Source: Astropecten irregularis
Lineage: Eukaryota; Echinodermata; Asteroidea; Paxillosida; Astropectinidae
DNA length: 64,000 nucleotides
Direction of reading: 5' to 3'
Assembly (NCBI GenBank): GCA_963971285.1
Contig: OZ020252.1
Span: forward strand, 18,141,662-18,205,661
Shown piece after piece: positions 21,171-34,100 of the stretch (position 1 is the first letter of the stretch; each line of letters begins with the position of its first letter). A program made the position numbers and the translations under genes. The notes below the pieces were generated by a model. The model worked only from the letters and a program-made list of their open reading frames with translations. It did not search any database and was not told the origin of the DNA.

Positions 21171-24100
21171 ATGGGTGGAAACTCAAGCGTTGAAGTGCCA
21201 GGTGGTGGTACGGAGGGATACCATGTTCTGCGGGTAAGAAGTGCAGTCTAGCGTGAATCAGTGCCGTGTCTTGCCGGACCTGACGACTCGGGTTCCGGTA
21301 GGGTACAGGTAGCAATTCGCGGTAATGATATACAGGGGATTGTGATAAGACGGGATCCCCAAAACACATTGATCATTTGGGGGTAAGTGTGCTTTAGTTG
21401 ACAAGGATTGTTTTCAGACCCCCATAATTTCCCTCAAAAATCAAAGCCCTGCCCTCTTTCCACAAATTTAACCTTGGTAATATTGAAGAGGTCATCACAA
21501 CTGGTCAACATTTAGGTGAGTTAGTTTACTGTAGAAGCCAAGCCATGTCTAGTTTGAGGAATACGAAAGTGTAAGTGAAATTGTCCAGTCTTCTTTATTT
21601 GAGAAGATATTCAAATTGAAAATTTGTGACAATTCTGCTCTTTGGATCTCCCGCGTTTAAGTCATGCGTTGAAGTAGGGCACAGCGAAAAATCCCTTACA
21701 CGAATTGGCATGAAACGGCCGAAAGGGGGCGTCACGATCATTTTATTATATGACGTCATCACACTGACCAAAAATGGAAGTTTTCATGAATAAAACTGAC
21801 GCGCATGGGCACATACTCGTACTCAGCAACGCCCACTCTAATCATTGCCACATCGACAGACCTCGCCACAATCTTTTGAATGGTACCAAAAACTTCCAAA
21901 TGTGTACATTTCTTCAACCTTTTGACCATTTTTTGTGGTATCACCCGACGTTCGAGAACTCACGAACTCCGCGGTCGTATTTGAACTTTGGTAAGCTGTA
22001 TTTTTGTTGGCATTTTACTGCGAAACCGCGCCACCGTCTGAGTGTGATTGTTGGGTCGTTGAATATTCATATAACGTGTGTTGGGTCTATTGGTTGTGTA
22101 TACTGAGAGCGCCACATGAATATGCATAGAATTGCATGGTCACCCGGAGATGTCGTACGGCCGATCGTTGATCATTGTGTAGTCGTACACCGTGTGTGTT
22201 TGAATAGGCACATCGCGTGATGCGTGCTCCGTACGTGCCTGCAACAGCCCTGCGTGCGTGCGTAACAAGTTGGGACAGCACATGGTTTCCGTGGCGTCAC
22301 GAGCACTGCCTTGCGCGTTGACCAATCAGCTCGGCGCTTTTCACACACGGCACAGTTGCGTGTTACAGTACATATGGGAAATTTTTCGCTGTGTAGGGCT
22401 ATGTCTTTGAATGGTGACCAGAGAGAGATTTTAAAAGAGAGCCATTTTTCTACAGCCCTATGTGTAGGGCTACCTCGCCCCTTGCCGACTTTCCCCTTAC
22501 CAAGACTACCTCACCTCTTACCAACTCGATTCCTGAATGACTTGCCTCAAGTCCTGGTCGATTTGCCCCCTGACCGACTCGTCTCCTGGCCGATTTGCAC
22601 CCTGACTGCGTCTTTATGGACTTTAAATAAAAAACTAGCTACATTATGTATGTATTCATATTATGATATTGTATTTTTATCATTATGACAGAGTATGTGA
22701 AGGTATCAGGAACAGTTGGATCCAAACCAACTCAGACCCACTCCAACTCAGAACCATGTCCACTCGTAACCATACCAACTAAACTACTCGTAACTAAACC
22801 CATACCAACTCAGAGTCAGACCCATACCAACTCGGACCCATACCAACTCGGACCTAAACCAACTCAGACCTAAACCAACTTAGACCCACACCAACTCAGA
22901 GTCAGACCCATACCAACTCGTACCTAAACCAACTCAGACCTAAACCAACTCGGACCTATACCAACTCAGACCCATACCAACTCAGACCCATACCAACTCA
23001 GTCCCATACCAACTTGGACCCATACCAACTCGGACCTTAACCAACTTGGACCCATACCAACTCGGACCTAAACCAACTCGGACCTATACCAACTCAGACC
23101 CATACCAACCTGGACCCAAACCAACTCAGACCCAAACCAACTCAGACTCATTCCAACTCAGACCCATACCAACTCAGACCCAAACCAACTCAGACAGGCT
23201 CTAACAAAAAGTCTATAATTAATAGACGCTAGATCTTTGTGTTTCTTGTCATTGATACCGAGATGCCACTGATTGAATGAGCACATTCCCTTTGTTTTTA
23301 TCTTCATTTATTATTACCCAAAGTAGCTGGTATGCTATTTGGGGTTTTCAAATGCTGATGTTCTCAAATATGATATCTTTTCAGAGAAAATTTTTCCAAG
23401 AAAAATATTGGTTCCAGTTTAAATTTTTTCTTCTGAACACAATGATATTTTGTATACACCAGTCCTGGCTATAATAGCTAACTTGACTTTATAGAAATGA
23501 CTGCACAATTTTATTTGTTGTACATTGTACCAAGTAGTGGTGTACTTTGATCTCTTATCTGTGAGATCAAACTCACCAACTGAAATGAACCAGTTTATAT
23601 GATTTGTCATTTATACATATAGATTATTTCTTTTCATATGGCAGCTGCCTTTTGTCATGTGCACAGCTATGCAAATATGAAAACTGTATATGACCAAAGG
23701 CAATATTTTTGTGTAATTTCTATTTTTGTAATACTGACATTTAAAAAAGATGAATGTATGTTTATATATATAGGTATTCAAAATGTGTTTTCCCTGCATT
23801 TGCTAAATATGAAAGCGGCAAAAATTATGAATATTACAAACTTGTACAAATACAGATGAAAAATTGACAATTACTCAGAAATTGATTTAGTGAAATAGAT
23901 AGTGTATAATTATTAGACATTGGTCACAGCTCATAGAGTCTTTGAAATAACATGAGAAGTGACTATATGAATTTTAAAACTATATATTTTTTTCTATTTC
24001 TCTGTCAACCTGCACAGGTTCAAGAAAATTCACCGGGACACAAGGCAGGCTTGGAGGCGTTCTTTGATTTTGTCATAGGAATTGGAAGCACCAGATTGGT

Positions 24101-27100
24101 ATGTTATTCTCTTAAAAACGCTTCCTTCAAGTAATTTAAATGTTATAGTACAAGAACAAGATCTAAGGTGGAGAGGTAGTGAGTTCTAGATGTAAGGAGC
24201 TGCCACAGAAAAGGACCTGTCACCCCAGAAGTGCACTGACTTGTGTTCCCTGAGAAGTAGCACGTTTCTGGATAGTAGATTTCTTGTGGGAGTTAATGGT
24301 AATACTTTAAGAAGTAAAATCGGAAATGTAGGTCGGAGCTCACAATCTTTGAAGAAGACTGCACTAGAGTCCTGACTCAAAACTCAACCTCTTACAATCT
24401 AGCAATTAGAGAAATGCCAAATGTGTACATTCTCCTTTAATAGCCAATAAACATTCTCCCCGCGACTCTTTTCCCACTTGCCACAGGACAAGGATGACGA
24501 CTCCCTGAAGAAACTCCTGAAGGATAATGAGGAGAGACCGGTCAGGGTCCTGGTCTACAGCAGCAAGTCACTCTCAGTCCGAGAGGTCTCTCTCACTCCT
24601 AACAACCGGTGGGGAGGCCAGGGCCTGCTCGGAGTCAGCATCAGATTCTGCTCATTCGAGGGAGCTAACGAGAACGTCTGGCATGTTTTGGTGAGTGGGT
24701 TAAAAGGCCTGGCCGTGACGTACGAGACAATTTTATACTCTGTTTGGTCGGAAACCAACAGCTCCGTAAGTCCGTATCTAGAAGGAAATTTTCAGTAGCA
24801 TTATAACACATCTAAAGCAGAATAGACCAGTGCATTTTAAACCCATGTAACAAATAACACTGTTACCAAATATGTTCCCTAGCCAAGCGGAAGAGATTTA
24901 GATAGCAATATGTAATTATCAGGAGTACATCAGTATCATTGTTAATGCGAACCGTGACATTCCTAAAGGCAATGCCATGCCATACATCACAACCAAAAAC
25001 ATACACTGAAAATTGTTTACGTACACTTGCAGGATGTACAGCCGACATCACCAGCAGCCCTGGCTGGCTTCAGATCCAACACAGATTACATCATCGGAGC
25101 AGACACCATCTTACATGAGGTTTGTTGATGTATTTTTACAAGTCTTGAATTCTTTCCTTTTAAAATAAAAGTCTTTGTGTCGGACGCCCAGTACATAATC
25201 CTTCCATTTTTCTGAAACAGAAAGGGAACTTTTCTCAAGCACAAGAATCTTTTATTGCCAACTTAAAAATTGATTTGATTCTGGCAGGGCGATGTCCTAG
25301 TCCTATGTCTTTGAGAATGGCCAGTATTGCCGTGCTTGAACCTCTATTGCCCTGGAACCCAAATTCTAAATTCATGTTAATATGACTTTGTTTATACTCG
25401 CTGGTTTGATTCCCGCTCCAGTATTAAATTTGTGTTTGTTCACTTTTCAAAGATTTCGGACGAAAGGTTGTATAAACTTTTCTTATCTTACTGAGTTATT
25501 TTAGGGTCTGTTTGTTTAACGCACAGTATCACGAATCCTGCTGATCTGGATCCCATTTTAGCGTACTCTGCATAGGATGTGGATCCGCATATCTGGGATC
25601 CCGCGCGTTAAACAAACATAAGATTGAAACCAATTGTTTGGCCTTCAATTCAGCCCAAATTTGTGTTTGTTTTCTGCTTCTCTCAACCACCTCTCAACTT
25701 GTTTTGATTTGGACAGTCGGAAGATCTCTTCTCTTTGATTGAGTCACACGAGAACAGACCCCTGAAGCTGTACGTGTACAATGTTGAGACGGACGGCTGT
25801 AGGGAGGTCACCATTACCCCCAACCGCACGTGGGGTGGGGAAGGCATGTAAGTAGGAGAGATGGCATCACCAAGTTACTGTCAACGATATGAAGTAGTAC
25901 GCTGGTAGTTATTGGGCCTGACGTTTCGATCATATCAAGACCTTTCTTTACTTTGAGAAAGATCCTGCTAGTATCGAAACGTCAGGCCCTCCTTTCTCCA
26001 AGCATTTTATACATTTCTGGTCAATATTTTGGTTGATGAGCAGTTTTCTGCAGTTCATAACTTGCATTGATATAAAGTAATAGTTGATTTTGCAAAACAA
26101 TCAATATTTTGCGACATGAATTGTACAATGTACAATGACATTGGTTGAGATTTATGCCACAAAATGTTTACAGCTGCACTCATTGCGATTCATGTCACAA
26201 AGTGCTGCATCGCTGTGCCCTGTTTATGCATGGCAATTACCACAGTATCCAAAGGGTAACTGGATCATGAACCATGTATTACCACACAGCCCAACTGCAT
26301 TGTAACTTTTCCCTTGGCTTATGCGACTGACTTTACCTTGACTCCAACAGCCTTGGGTGTGGTATAGGCTACGGCTACCTCCATCGGATACCCACCCGTT
26401 ACTTTCCAGAGGGGCGGAAGATGACCTTCTCTGCTCATCTTAACGCTCCCGTGATTCCTCCTGTCGACAATGCGGAAGACGTTAAGGTCACGCCCACTGA
26501 TGGTTTCGCTGAAGTGAGTATGCATGCTGCCCTCTTAGTAATAGAAAAACATAGAGATTCCTCCATCTCTTATTTGTCCCTGAAAGGTGAACCAAGGAAA
26601 TGTAGTGGAGCGGGATTCGAACCGGAATACCTTGCAAGCTGTTCGAAGGTTGCAGGTTCGAATCCCGCTTTAGTAAGTTTTCTTTGTCCACCTTTCAAGT
26701 TCTCCTTGATTCCACCTTGATTTTAAATTAATCCAGTCAGTTTACCCTGTGATTATTTGATGATTGTGTCTTTTATTTATAATAGTTTGAGTATTTCAAG
26801 CCGAGAATACAGGAACAAATTTAGAGTGAACAAAATAGCAGCACAATATAATGGTTCACTGGAATATTAGGGACATTCCGTCATTAAATTGTTGGGAGCA
26901 CGATGGAAGTATCCTTCGCCTTAACTCGCTGGAAGGAATATATTGGTTGATTGAAAAATTCTCAAATTATTGGAGGATTATGATGGATATTGGAGGTGCC
27001 ATCAGGGGGTTGAGTTTTAGGAATGAGACTTGTGTAGTGACTTACTTTGGAGTTTGACTGGTTCTTTGATACAGGTGTCTCTAGCATCATCAGCAGACAC

Positions 27101-28322
27101 TAGTCAGATAGAGAAGGGCATGGCCGGCGTCCGCTTCTCAGAAGAACCACCGTTGGAAATTCCCAATCCTGCTAGTGCAGGGGCCCAGCCAACGGTGCCT
27201 ACGACAGAATTGGCAGCCCCTGGTAAGATGACGGCGCATTTATAGCTTAATCACTCCCCACTAAAAATAATTATTAACCTGTGCAATGTGGGCAGAAGTA
27301 GGGTGTTCTGAAATTTGGATGAATTGAGTTATCGATGTGGTCAGGAAGAGGCCATCACAAGCGTGAGCCTGTACCATCCGGTAGCCATTAAATTCCTTCT
27401 GTTGTACTACTGGAAAACTAAGACATTTTTAGGTTTAAACTTTATGTTTAGGCTGGCCAAGTCTAACAGATGGTTATCATAAGTCCACTTTCCAATGCTG
27501 TATTCAGTAACATTTCTGGTAAAACGAGAATGCTTCACAGGGATACTGTACATATTATGTTTTAGACTTTCACTTTTGTAAGGCTGTTCTATACACCAAA
27601 CCTATGTTATTTACAAAACTAGTCTTGAGGCTAGGCTTGGGACTTATTTAACCATTGCCATTTGAGGCCCACAAAATGAAATGAAGGGATTTGGCCACAT
27701 TATGAAGCCAAAGGAAGGCTCCAGCTTTGCCATGTATCTCAAGCCCTTCATTTCATATAGGACACAAAATAACAGTAGCAAAATAAATCCCTAGCCTAGC
27801 CTCAAGCCTCATTTCATGAAAGGCCCAGAGTTCAGGTCAAGAATTTTGATCGGAAGGGTAATTGTTTCTTTTCCTTCACAAGGGACAGTTATTCTAAGAT
27901 AAGATTGATGGAAAACATTGAAGGAGTATTAAGGACATGGTGTCCATGAAAATCATAAGACATAACCTTTGAAGGCTTTGCAGTTTGATAGCCAATAAAA
28001 ATACATTTTGGTTAATAACATTTCCCCCAAATTTCTTCTCCCAGTTTCCACAGGAGTCCTGCCCCCCGTCAGTTTGTCCAACATCCCCAACCTGACCAAT
28101 CTCAACATATCCCTGCCGGCCATGCCAGCCATGCCGACAGTGGCCCCTCTCAACACATCGGTGACGTCCGACGGCCCAGCGTCCGGCGTGGCAGGAATCA
28201 CGACCTCCGTGCTGCCCCCGGTCTCCCTCCCTGGAGGGATCTCCATCCCCGGACCCACGCCGCTGCCCAGCCTCCCGGCCGGCATCAGCACGGCTCCGCC
28301 GACATCTCCTCCAACTTCGTAA
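21171..28322 (+). CDS. GORASP2: Golgi reassembly stacking protein (GRASP55/65 type), complete, 8 coding exons
   Basis: Exons: 21171-21233, 24018-24098, 24487-24690, 25033-25119, 25717-25847, 26351-26513, 27075-27222, 28045-28322; 384 aa, all in phase. GRASPs tether Golgi cisternae through two PDZ-like domains and act in unconventional secretion. The start [20 protein letters not shown] keeps Gly2 for N-myristoylation. PDZ1 carries [20 protein letters not shown], and the linker has [29 protein letters not shown]2 carries SPAALAGF...[29 protein letters not shown] and [20 protein letters not shown]. The C-terminus is Pro/Ser/Thr-rich (LPPVSL repeats) and shorter than in vertebrates. The similarity does not separate GORASP1 from GORASP2; an invertebrate would usually have one gene ancestral to both. 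Several AATAAA signals lie downstream, the first at 29650. Exon 1 was found by homology and is too short for an ordinary ORF scan. Confidence 0.93.
21430..21535. repeat. Dispersed repeat shared with 1150-1265
   Basis: AAAGCCCTGCCCTCTTTCCA CAAATTTAACCTTGGTAATA TTGAAGAGG matches the block in PA2G4 intron 1 in the same orientation. It is located in GORASP intron 1. Confidence 0.6.
22720..23200 (+). repeat. Minisatellite, 16-bp unit, roughly 30 copies, in GORASP intron 1
   Basis: The unit is CCAACTCAGACCCATA, with variants CGGACCTAAA and a few shortened or inserted units. It runs almost without interruption for about 480 bp. The 16-bp period is not a multiple of three, so the translated frame over the left part is an artefact. 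Confidence 0.92.
25395..25462 (+). mobile_element. tRNA-derived SINE fragment
   Basis: CGCTGGTTTGATTCCCGCTC CAGT is followed by TTTGTTCACTTTTCAAAGA. This matches the B-box and body of the SINE at 39593-39735. It lies in GORASP intron 4. Confidence 0.55.
25510..25617. mobile_element. Short MITE with GTTTGTTTAACGC ends
   Basis: GTTTGTTTAACGC at 25510 is perfectly inverted at 25605-25617. GGATCC-containing inner arms also pair (CTGGATCCCATT against GTGGATCCGC and GGGATCC). It is 108 bp long, in GORASP intron 4. Confidence 0.7.
25915..26075. repeat. Best copy of the GGGCCTGACGTTTCGATC inverted repeat
   Basis: GGGCCTGACGTTTCGATCAT at the left is inverted as TATCGAAACGTCAGGCCC, with TTTGAGAAAGATCCTGC between. 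A tail TTTTGGTTGATGAGCAGTTT TCTGCAGTT follows. It lies in GORASP intron 5. Confidence 0.65.
26572..26765. mobile_element. Head-to-head pair of tRNA-derived SINE ends
   Basis: The left half reads, on the minus strand, the same as the right half on the plus strand: GAGCGGGATTCGAACC at 26608 against GGTTCGAATCCCGCTTTAGT at 26655, and AGGTGAACCAAGGAAA against TTTTCTTTGTCCACCTTTCA. The right half continues with the SINE body CAGTCAGTTTACCCTGTGAT TATTTGATGAT. It is in GORASP intron 6. Confidence 0.7.
27623..27820. mobile_element. Foldback MITE (GAGGCTTGAGGCTAGGCTTGG family), best copy
   Basis: CTTGAGGCTAGGCTTGGGAC and AAATGAAATGAAGGGATTTG on the left are mirrored by AGCCCTTCATTTCATATAGG and CCCTAGCCTAGCCTCAAGCC on the right. 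The middle holds GGCTCCAGCTTTGCC. It is in GORASP intron 7. Confidence 0.75.
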
Positions 28323-31117
28323 AGTCTGCAAGGCTTTCTTCTTCTTGTATCAATTCCTGGCTTTATTTTGAGATTGGGGGCGGGGGGGATGAAAAGTCTG
28401 AAATTGGGGAGATGTAATCAACTGGAAGAGACGTTGTTCCGATCTTTGATTAATCGTGAGCCAGAGGTACTTCCCGAGGTGTGTGCGAGTGCCAAGGAAT
28501 CATCAAGTATGTCTCTGTAATGTCTGTTGTTCATCCTGCGGCATCGTTGCGAGTCTCTCAGTCCATGCTTTTAAAGATGGCTGATTCAGATAGATTTTTT
28601 GTGAAATTCCTTTTAATATTTTTTTGAGTCTGCCGGGCACATTTGAAAGCAAATTGTCGTCAGACCTCAAAAGTTTGCCTGTTTCATTTTCTAAATTTAT
28701 TTTTTTTTGTCTGGGGTCCTTGCTGAATGTCCGCATTTCAATTTGTAATCACGACACAACCACCAGAAAAAATCCAAAATGGTTAACTTAACGTGTGATA
28801 TATTATACAGTGGTTCATTCGGTAGTCTTAAAACAATTCGTTCTTGCAATAACAATTTGTAAATCGAGACCGATTCAAGATAGGCTTTCAAGAGATTTAA
28901 TTTGTTTAAAACATTTTTGTAGGCTTGGTATTTTTCTCTTTTTTGGGGTTTCTTTTCTACTAGACTTGTTTTCGAAATAATCTTGTGTAAATCTGGGCAC
29001 ATGCTGTATTGGAATGCATTAATGAAGAAAAGATTTTAATATATGGATGCCTCCTTTGCTTCATCGCGCTGGAACAAGTTTGAATGTTGACAGGAATTAT
29101 ATGGAGACAACAAAAGCCTAATTGTCTCTTCAATGGTTCAAGTAGACATTGCAGTTTCTCTTGTGAAGAGCCCCTTGCCATGTTGCCCTTGAGATTTCTG
29201 CCTTCAAATAACCCCCAAAATAAGTGTAGTGCACAGTGCTGCGGGCGTTATTTAACTGATTACAAGATTTTCTTTTAGCTCAGTTTTTTGAGAACTTTGT
29301 AGGATTTGAAAACCAAATCTGAATAGCTTTAAGAGAGATCAATTTAACAATTTGATTGATTTAAGAATACTTGTCATGGACTCGACGTTTCGTGCTCAGA
29401 AATTGAGGACATGTTACTTTACCGTAACTGGCCAGTCATTTGCTGCATTCTGTACACTTAAAGTGGCGCAACCATTGCAGAAGAAATTAAACAGAGATGA
29501 TATCTCACGCAATATTTGGGATTTTTATAGGAATACCCGAAGGTTCTTGACCTTCCCAAGAAGTGATTGACGAATTTGAAAAGAGGACTTTAGGAAGAAA
29601 ATTGAAAAACCTCCCTGAATACCACATGGATATTTCTTGTCCAAAGGGAAATAAAATATTCATTCTTTTTTAATTTTAGTGAAATATGAAAAACAATTCT
29701 ACTTATTTTTTGTGATAACTCCTTTCTGTGCTTGTACAACAATGGTTCTTCACGTTGTCAAATCTTGTTCCAAATAAAAAACAACTTTATTCTGTACAAT
29801 ATTATTTGACGTTCGTACAATTTTAAAATCAAACTTGTTTTAGTACCCTGTTTATTCAATTTATTCATACAACTTTATAATGACACTTAGAAAGGCACTT
29901 GTTTAAAACCCCAAGTAGGATCTATCTCAAAGGCTACAAAGGAATTCAAAAGATTACTGGACTTATGTATGTATTTAACTGCTGAGAAAAAACCCATTTC
30001 CATTTGATTGTACATTCCGTGGCAGCAGTGAAGCAAACTAAATGTGTAAAATTCCCCACGACACAAACAAATATGTAAATATTCAAAACATCGTATATAA
30101 AGTTCCCTGCAATGCACCAAATCCAACAGTCACATCAAGACAAAATGTCCTCCGGTTATTCATTTGAATAAAATTCTACCAGTTCCGGCAAAGGAGAGAT
30201 ACATAGTCCTTGCAGAATCTAATTGACAAATGTTAACAATAAACCTAGAAAGTGACCTAGGGGCCAGAGCTGCTTAGCACAAACAATTGCTTAGCACAAA
30301 AATAGCTTGCCCAATATAACAAACTACCATTGAAAATTCCATTTGATGTTCATGGACAGCGAACAACAGCCAAAGACCAATAGCAAGTGATACACAACAC
30401 ATGGAAATTTGGTTGTTAATCCTGTTTTTACTAAGACAGAAATTTCTTTTTTATGCTAAGCAGCTCTATGAAATTGGCCTCTGTTGTTGACCTGTATGAT
30501 TTGTAGTTCCCCCCTTTCATTATCTTAAAACATAATTTTTTCTTTCTCAATTTTTTTTTCTGTAAATTATTATATCATGAAAGGGGGCATGTCACATTCT
30601 GAAGGTTATAAAGCGAGTTTCCATGGTAATGTGAATGGCCAACAAAATGAATTAATTCATTTAATGTTGATGAAATAAAATATTTTTAAAATATCAGTCA
30701 GTGGTTTGTGTTGATATTTCATGAATATTTAATTGTGGTCAGTTTTGGAGATATTATTTGATTGTTGTACGGTTAGATCTGTGACTAAAAACAACTTGGG
30801 TTTAATCGTGGACAGGCAGCGACTGGGTAGACCGGGTCCCAGTCAAACTGTGGGGTTGGTCATAGAGTTAAATTTTTAAATCTTGGGCACCGGTGCACGT
30901 ACTGCACTGCATGCTGCATTAGTCTGAACTTCTCGCTGCTGCTGAGGCCACTGGTTTTAGTTTTGTCTAGTTTTTGTCTACTTAATATCAACAATGTGGG
31001 GACTGGCAACGAGTCTACTTAAAAACACATCCTGCAAATTCGGTACCGAAAGTAGGAATCGGATGATAGAGGGCGTTTATGGTTTCGTCGACACGCCTGC
31101 TCGGAGCTAGCTTCGTA
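28323..31117. other. GORASP 3' UTR and intergenic region
   Basis: AT-rich sequence with AATAAA signals at 29650, about 29775, about 30167 and about 30673. One MITE lies at 30261-30480. No conserved coding frame is seen; open frames at 28697-29002 and 29887-30126 have no domain. Confidence 0.55.
30261..30480. mobile_element. MITE, GGCCAATTTCAY...GCTTAGCAC family
   Basis: GAGCTGCTTAGCACAAACAA at the left is inverted at the right as TATGCTAAGCAGCTCTATGA AATTGGCC. The interior TACACAACACATGGAAATTT GGTTGTTAAT is shared with 46600-46828 and, inverted, with 31911-32108. Confidence 0.8.
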
Positions 31118-34100
31118 ATGTCGTGTGCAGCCATTAATTGCCAAAGCAAGTTCAAGAAAAGCTGCAAAATACCGTTCTTTCGCTTTCCCAAGAACATAGA
31201 AAGGTAAGTAGGGCTTTAGGCCCCCCCCCCTAGGCCTAACGTAAGCAGGGAAAGAATTCCACTGATGACCAAGAAGAGTTATGGGACCAATTTCACGGCG
31301 CTGCTAAGTTATTACAAACAATTACTAAGGCCACATAAAAAAAAAAAATTGTTTAGCGTCCACCTCTTCCAAATTTTCTAGGTAGGGAGGGAGGTTTTTA
31401 TTTTTATTTTTTATTTTAAGGATAGAATGGCAACATGCCTGTGAAAGAAAAGATACATGGTATTCATGGTCAGAAAACATGTTAGGAAGATACTGAAGAC
31501 CATAGAAGCTTTCAAGCTAGATATCTGACCATTGGAAATTTCAGTAGACTAGAGAAACCTAAGTATGTAGACTTGACTCAAGTCGGGTTACGGTAGTTCT
31601 AGTCATGCGCTCGGCTGATATTCCTTCAGTCCGCCACATCGGTACAAATTTCCGGAACGTTGATTATCAAATGTCCCTTATCAAATTTTTCGCATGCTGC
31701 GGCTTTTACCCCAGGTGACCTTCATGATGTTTAGTCCGAAAATTACGGTAGATATTAGCGCACACTGCTTTTACATACAAGAAATAATTGTTTCCCCCAA
31801 TATTTATTTTTTTTGTGACATAAATAAAAAATTAAAAAATAATACAGGTCGGGCTCATATCGGAGGTCGGGCGGGGACGCTAAACAAGTAATTTTTTTTA
31901 TGTGGCCTAAGCATGATATTTCAGTCTTTAATTAAAACATGGGTACGGGTAGGCCTAGCAACCAAATTTCCATGTGTTGTGTATCACTTGTGATTGTTCT
32001 TTGCCCGTTGAATATCAAATGAAATTTCTAACTGTGGTTTGTTTTATTGGGCAAGACATTTTTGTGCTTAGCAAATTTTTGTGCTTTGCAGCGCCGTGAA
32101 ATTGGCCCATTCCATAACTTTAACTTTAGTCATAGGGGGCCTACTTAGAGCTAGGTCCTATGGCCTAGTACTGTACTAGTAGGGGCCTAATAAAATTACT
32201 AACGTTAGAGCGCTAGCTCCGTGTAAAAAGTGATGCCTGCTGGGCGCATCCATGTTTGTGCACAAACCCATGGAAAGCCCCAAATTGTGTACGTTTTTTG
32301 TACGGTCATTTGCATACCTGCGTTGTGTTAACAGGTTCGTTATCAAAGCAAAATACGCCCGAAATCTTCTTCTGGGTTTAAGTTTTCTTTATTTCACTAA
32401 CAGTATGGCCAGTTGAAATAGCAAAAGTACATGTACAGTATAAACTACATGTACATGTACTTATACAGTTTGTAAAACAGGTTTTACCCCCGTTTAGTTT
32501 GTCCCCAGTTAAAACAGCCGAACTGAAGTCCTGCAGTTTGTAAAACAGTCGCAATTTGTCCGAAAGTCAGGCTTGTTATCCCCCCCCCCCACCAAAAAAA
32601 AAACAACCCTGAATTTTTGTTTGTGCTTGTTTAACATTTATTTCATTTGAATGTTTCCATTTCATTACAGATGTCAACGCTGGGTTCAAAACACCCGCAG
32701 GGCAGATCTTATTCGGAGAACCCCACTGTGTCTTCACGCAAACTACCGCCTGTGTTCTAATCATTTTGAACCCAGTCAGTTCACCAATCACCACCAAGAC
32801 AGGCTTAAATGGAATGCAGTGCCCACTTTATTTGATGTCCCAAACCCACCGAAACGTGTGACACCTCAAAGACCAAAGCGAGGATCCAAAAGGAAGCTTG
32901 AGCCAGATGGGACATCAGAAAGATCACCTCAAGTGGCACGAGGTACAATCCTTACAGGAATTATAAAAAAAATATAATTATACACATTGTATAAATATAT
33001 AAATGTCGGATTATATACAATCACACTTGCAAATTAATATTCCTCTGTAAAATCAAGTTTTGTATCTGGTGTGTCAAGTGTCACCACATGCATATGCAAG
33101 CGTCACATATGCCCATTGAATGCTGGAGTTGCGAGTTATTAAAGGTAACATGAGTGTTCAGCCAATGGATGCTCTATAATTCTTGTTTACTTTTATAAAG
33201 AAATGTAGGTGCACATTACTTTTTAGCTGTTTACATTCATGTTTTTTACAGGACACGATCATGCATATGCAAAGCAACATGAAGTACCGGTAGATGGCCC
33301 CTCCAGTGGAGACAGCAGTCATCATGTGAAAACGAAGAAAGCTCTCCTCGGGGAACGAGTCAAAACATGTCGACTGAGGAAGAAAGTGCAAAAGCTTCAA
33401 CATGTCCTCTCAAATGTTGCCACTCCAGCTGAGAGCATAAAGGACCTCATCAAAGGTGCTAGTCGGTACATGGATGGGCCAGCATTGTCTTTCTTCGCTT
33501 CTCAATTACGCAACTCCTCAAAACGTGTAAAAGTTAGAGGTAGGAGATGGAGCCATGAAGACAAAGTCATTGCCTTGTCTCTTTACCATCAAGGCCCAAA
33601 AGCTTACAGATTTTGCAGTCAGTTGTTTACCCTTCCCTCTGTTTCATCTCTTAAGAAATGGCTCCAGAATGTTGAAATTCAACCTGGCTTTTCAGATAGA
33701 GTCTTGGATGTTATGAAACACAAAGTCACTGCAATGACAAACCGCGACAAATGTTGTGTTGTAACATTTGATGAAATGAGCTTGAGTGCTGGATTAAGGT
33801 ATGATATTTCCTCTGACAGGGTTGAGGGGTTTGAGGATTTTGGAAGCCTTGGAAGGACAACACAGGTTGCTAACCATGCTCTTGTTTTCATAGTGAGAGG
33901 CATGTTCTCGGACTGGAAGGAGCCTATTGGATACTTTCTATCCAGAGATGCTACACCTGCTGACAAGCTTTCAAACCTCCTCACTGAATGTTTGCAGAAG
34001 GTTAAGGGCATTGGGTTGATACCCAAATTGATTGTATGCGACCAAAGATCCAGTAATGTGAATCTGTACAATACACTTTCAATTTCAGAGGAAAAACCAT

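Noticed and set aside
22685..22873. 62-aa frame with repeated Thr-Gln-Ser-Asn-Pro peptides
   Set aside because: It is the left part of a 16-bp minisatellite in a GORASP intron; the period does not keep frame.
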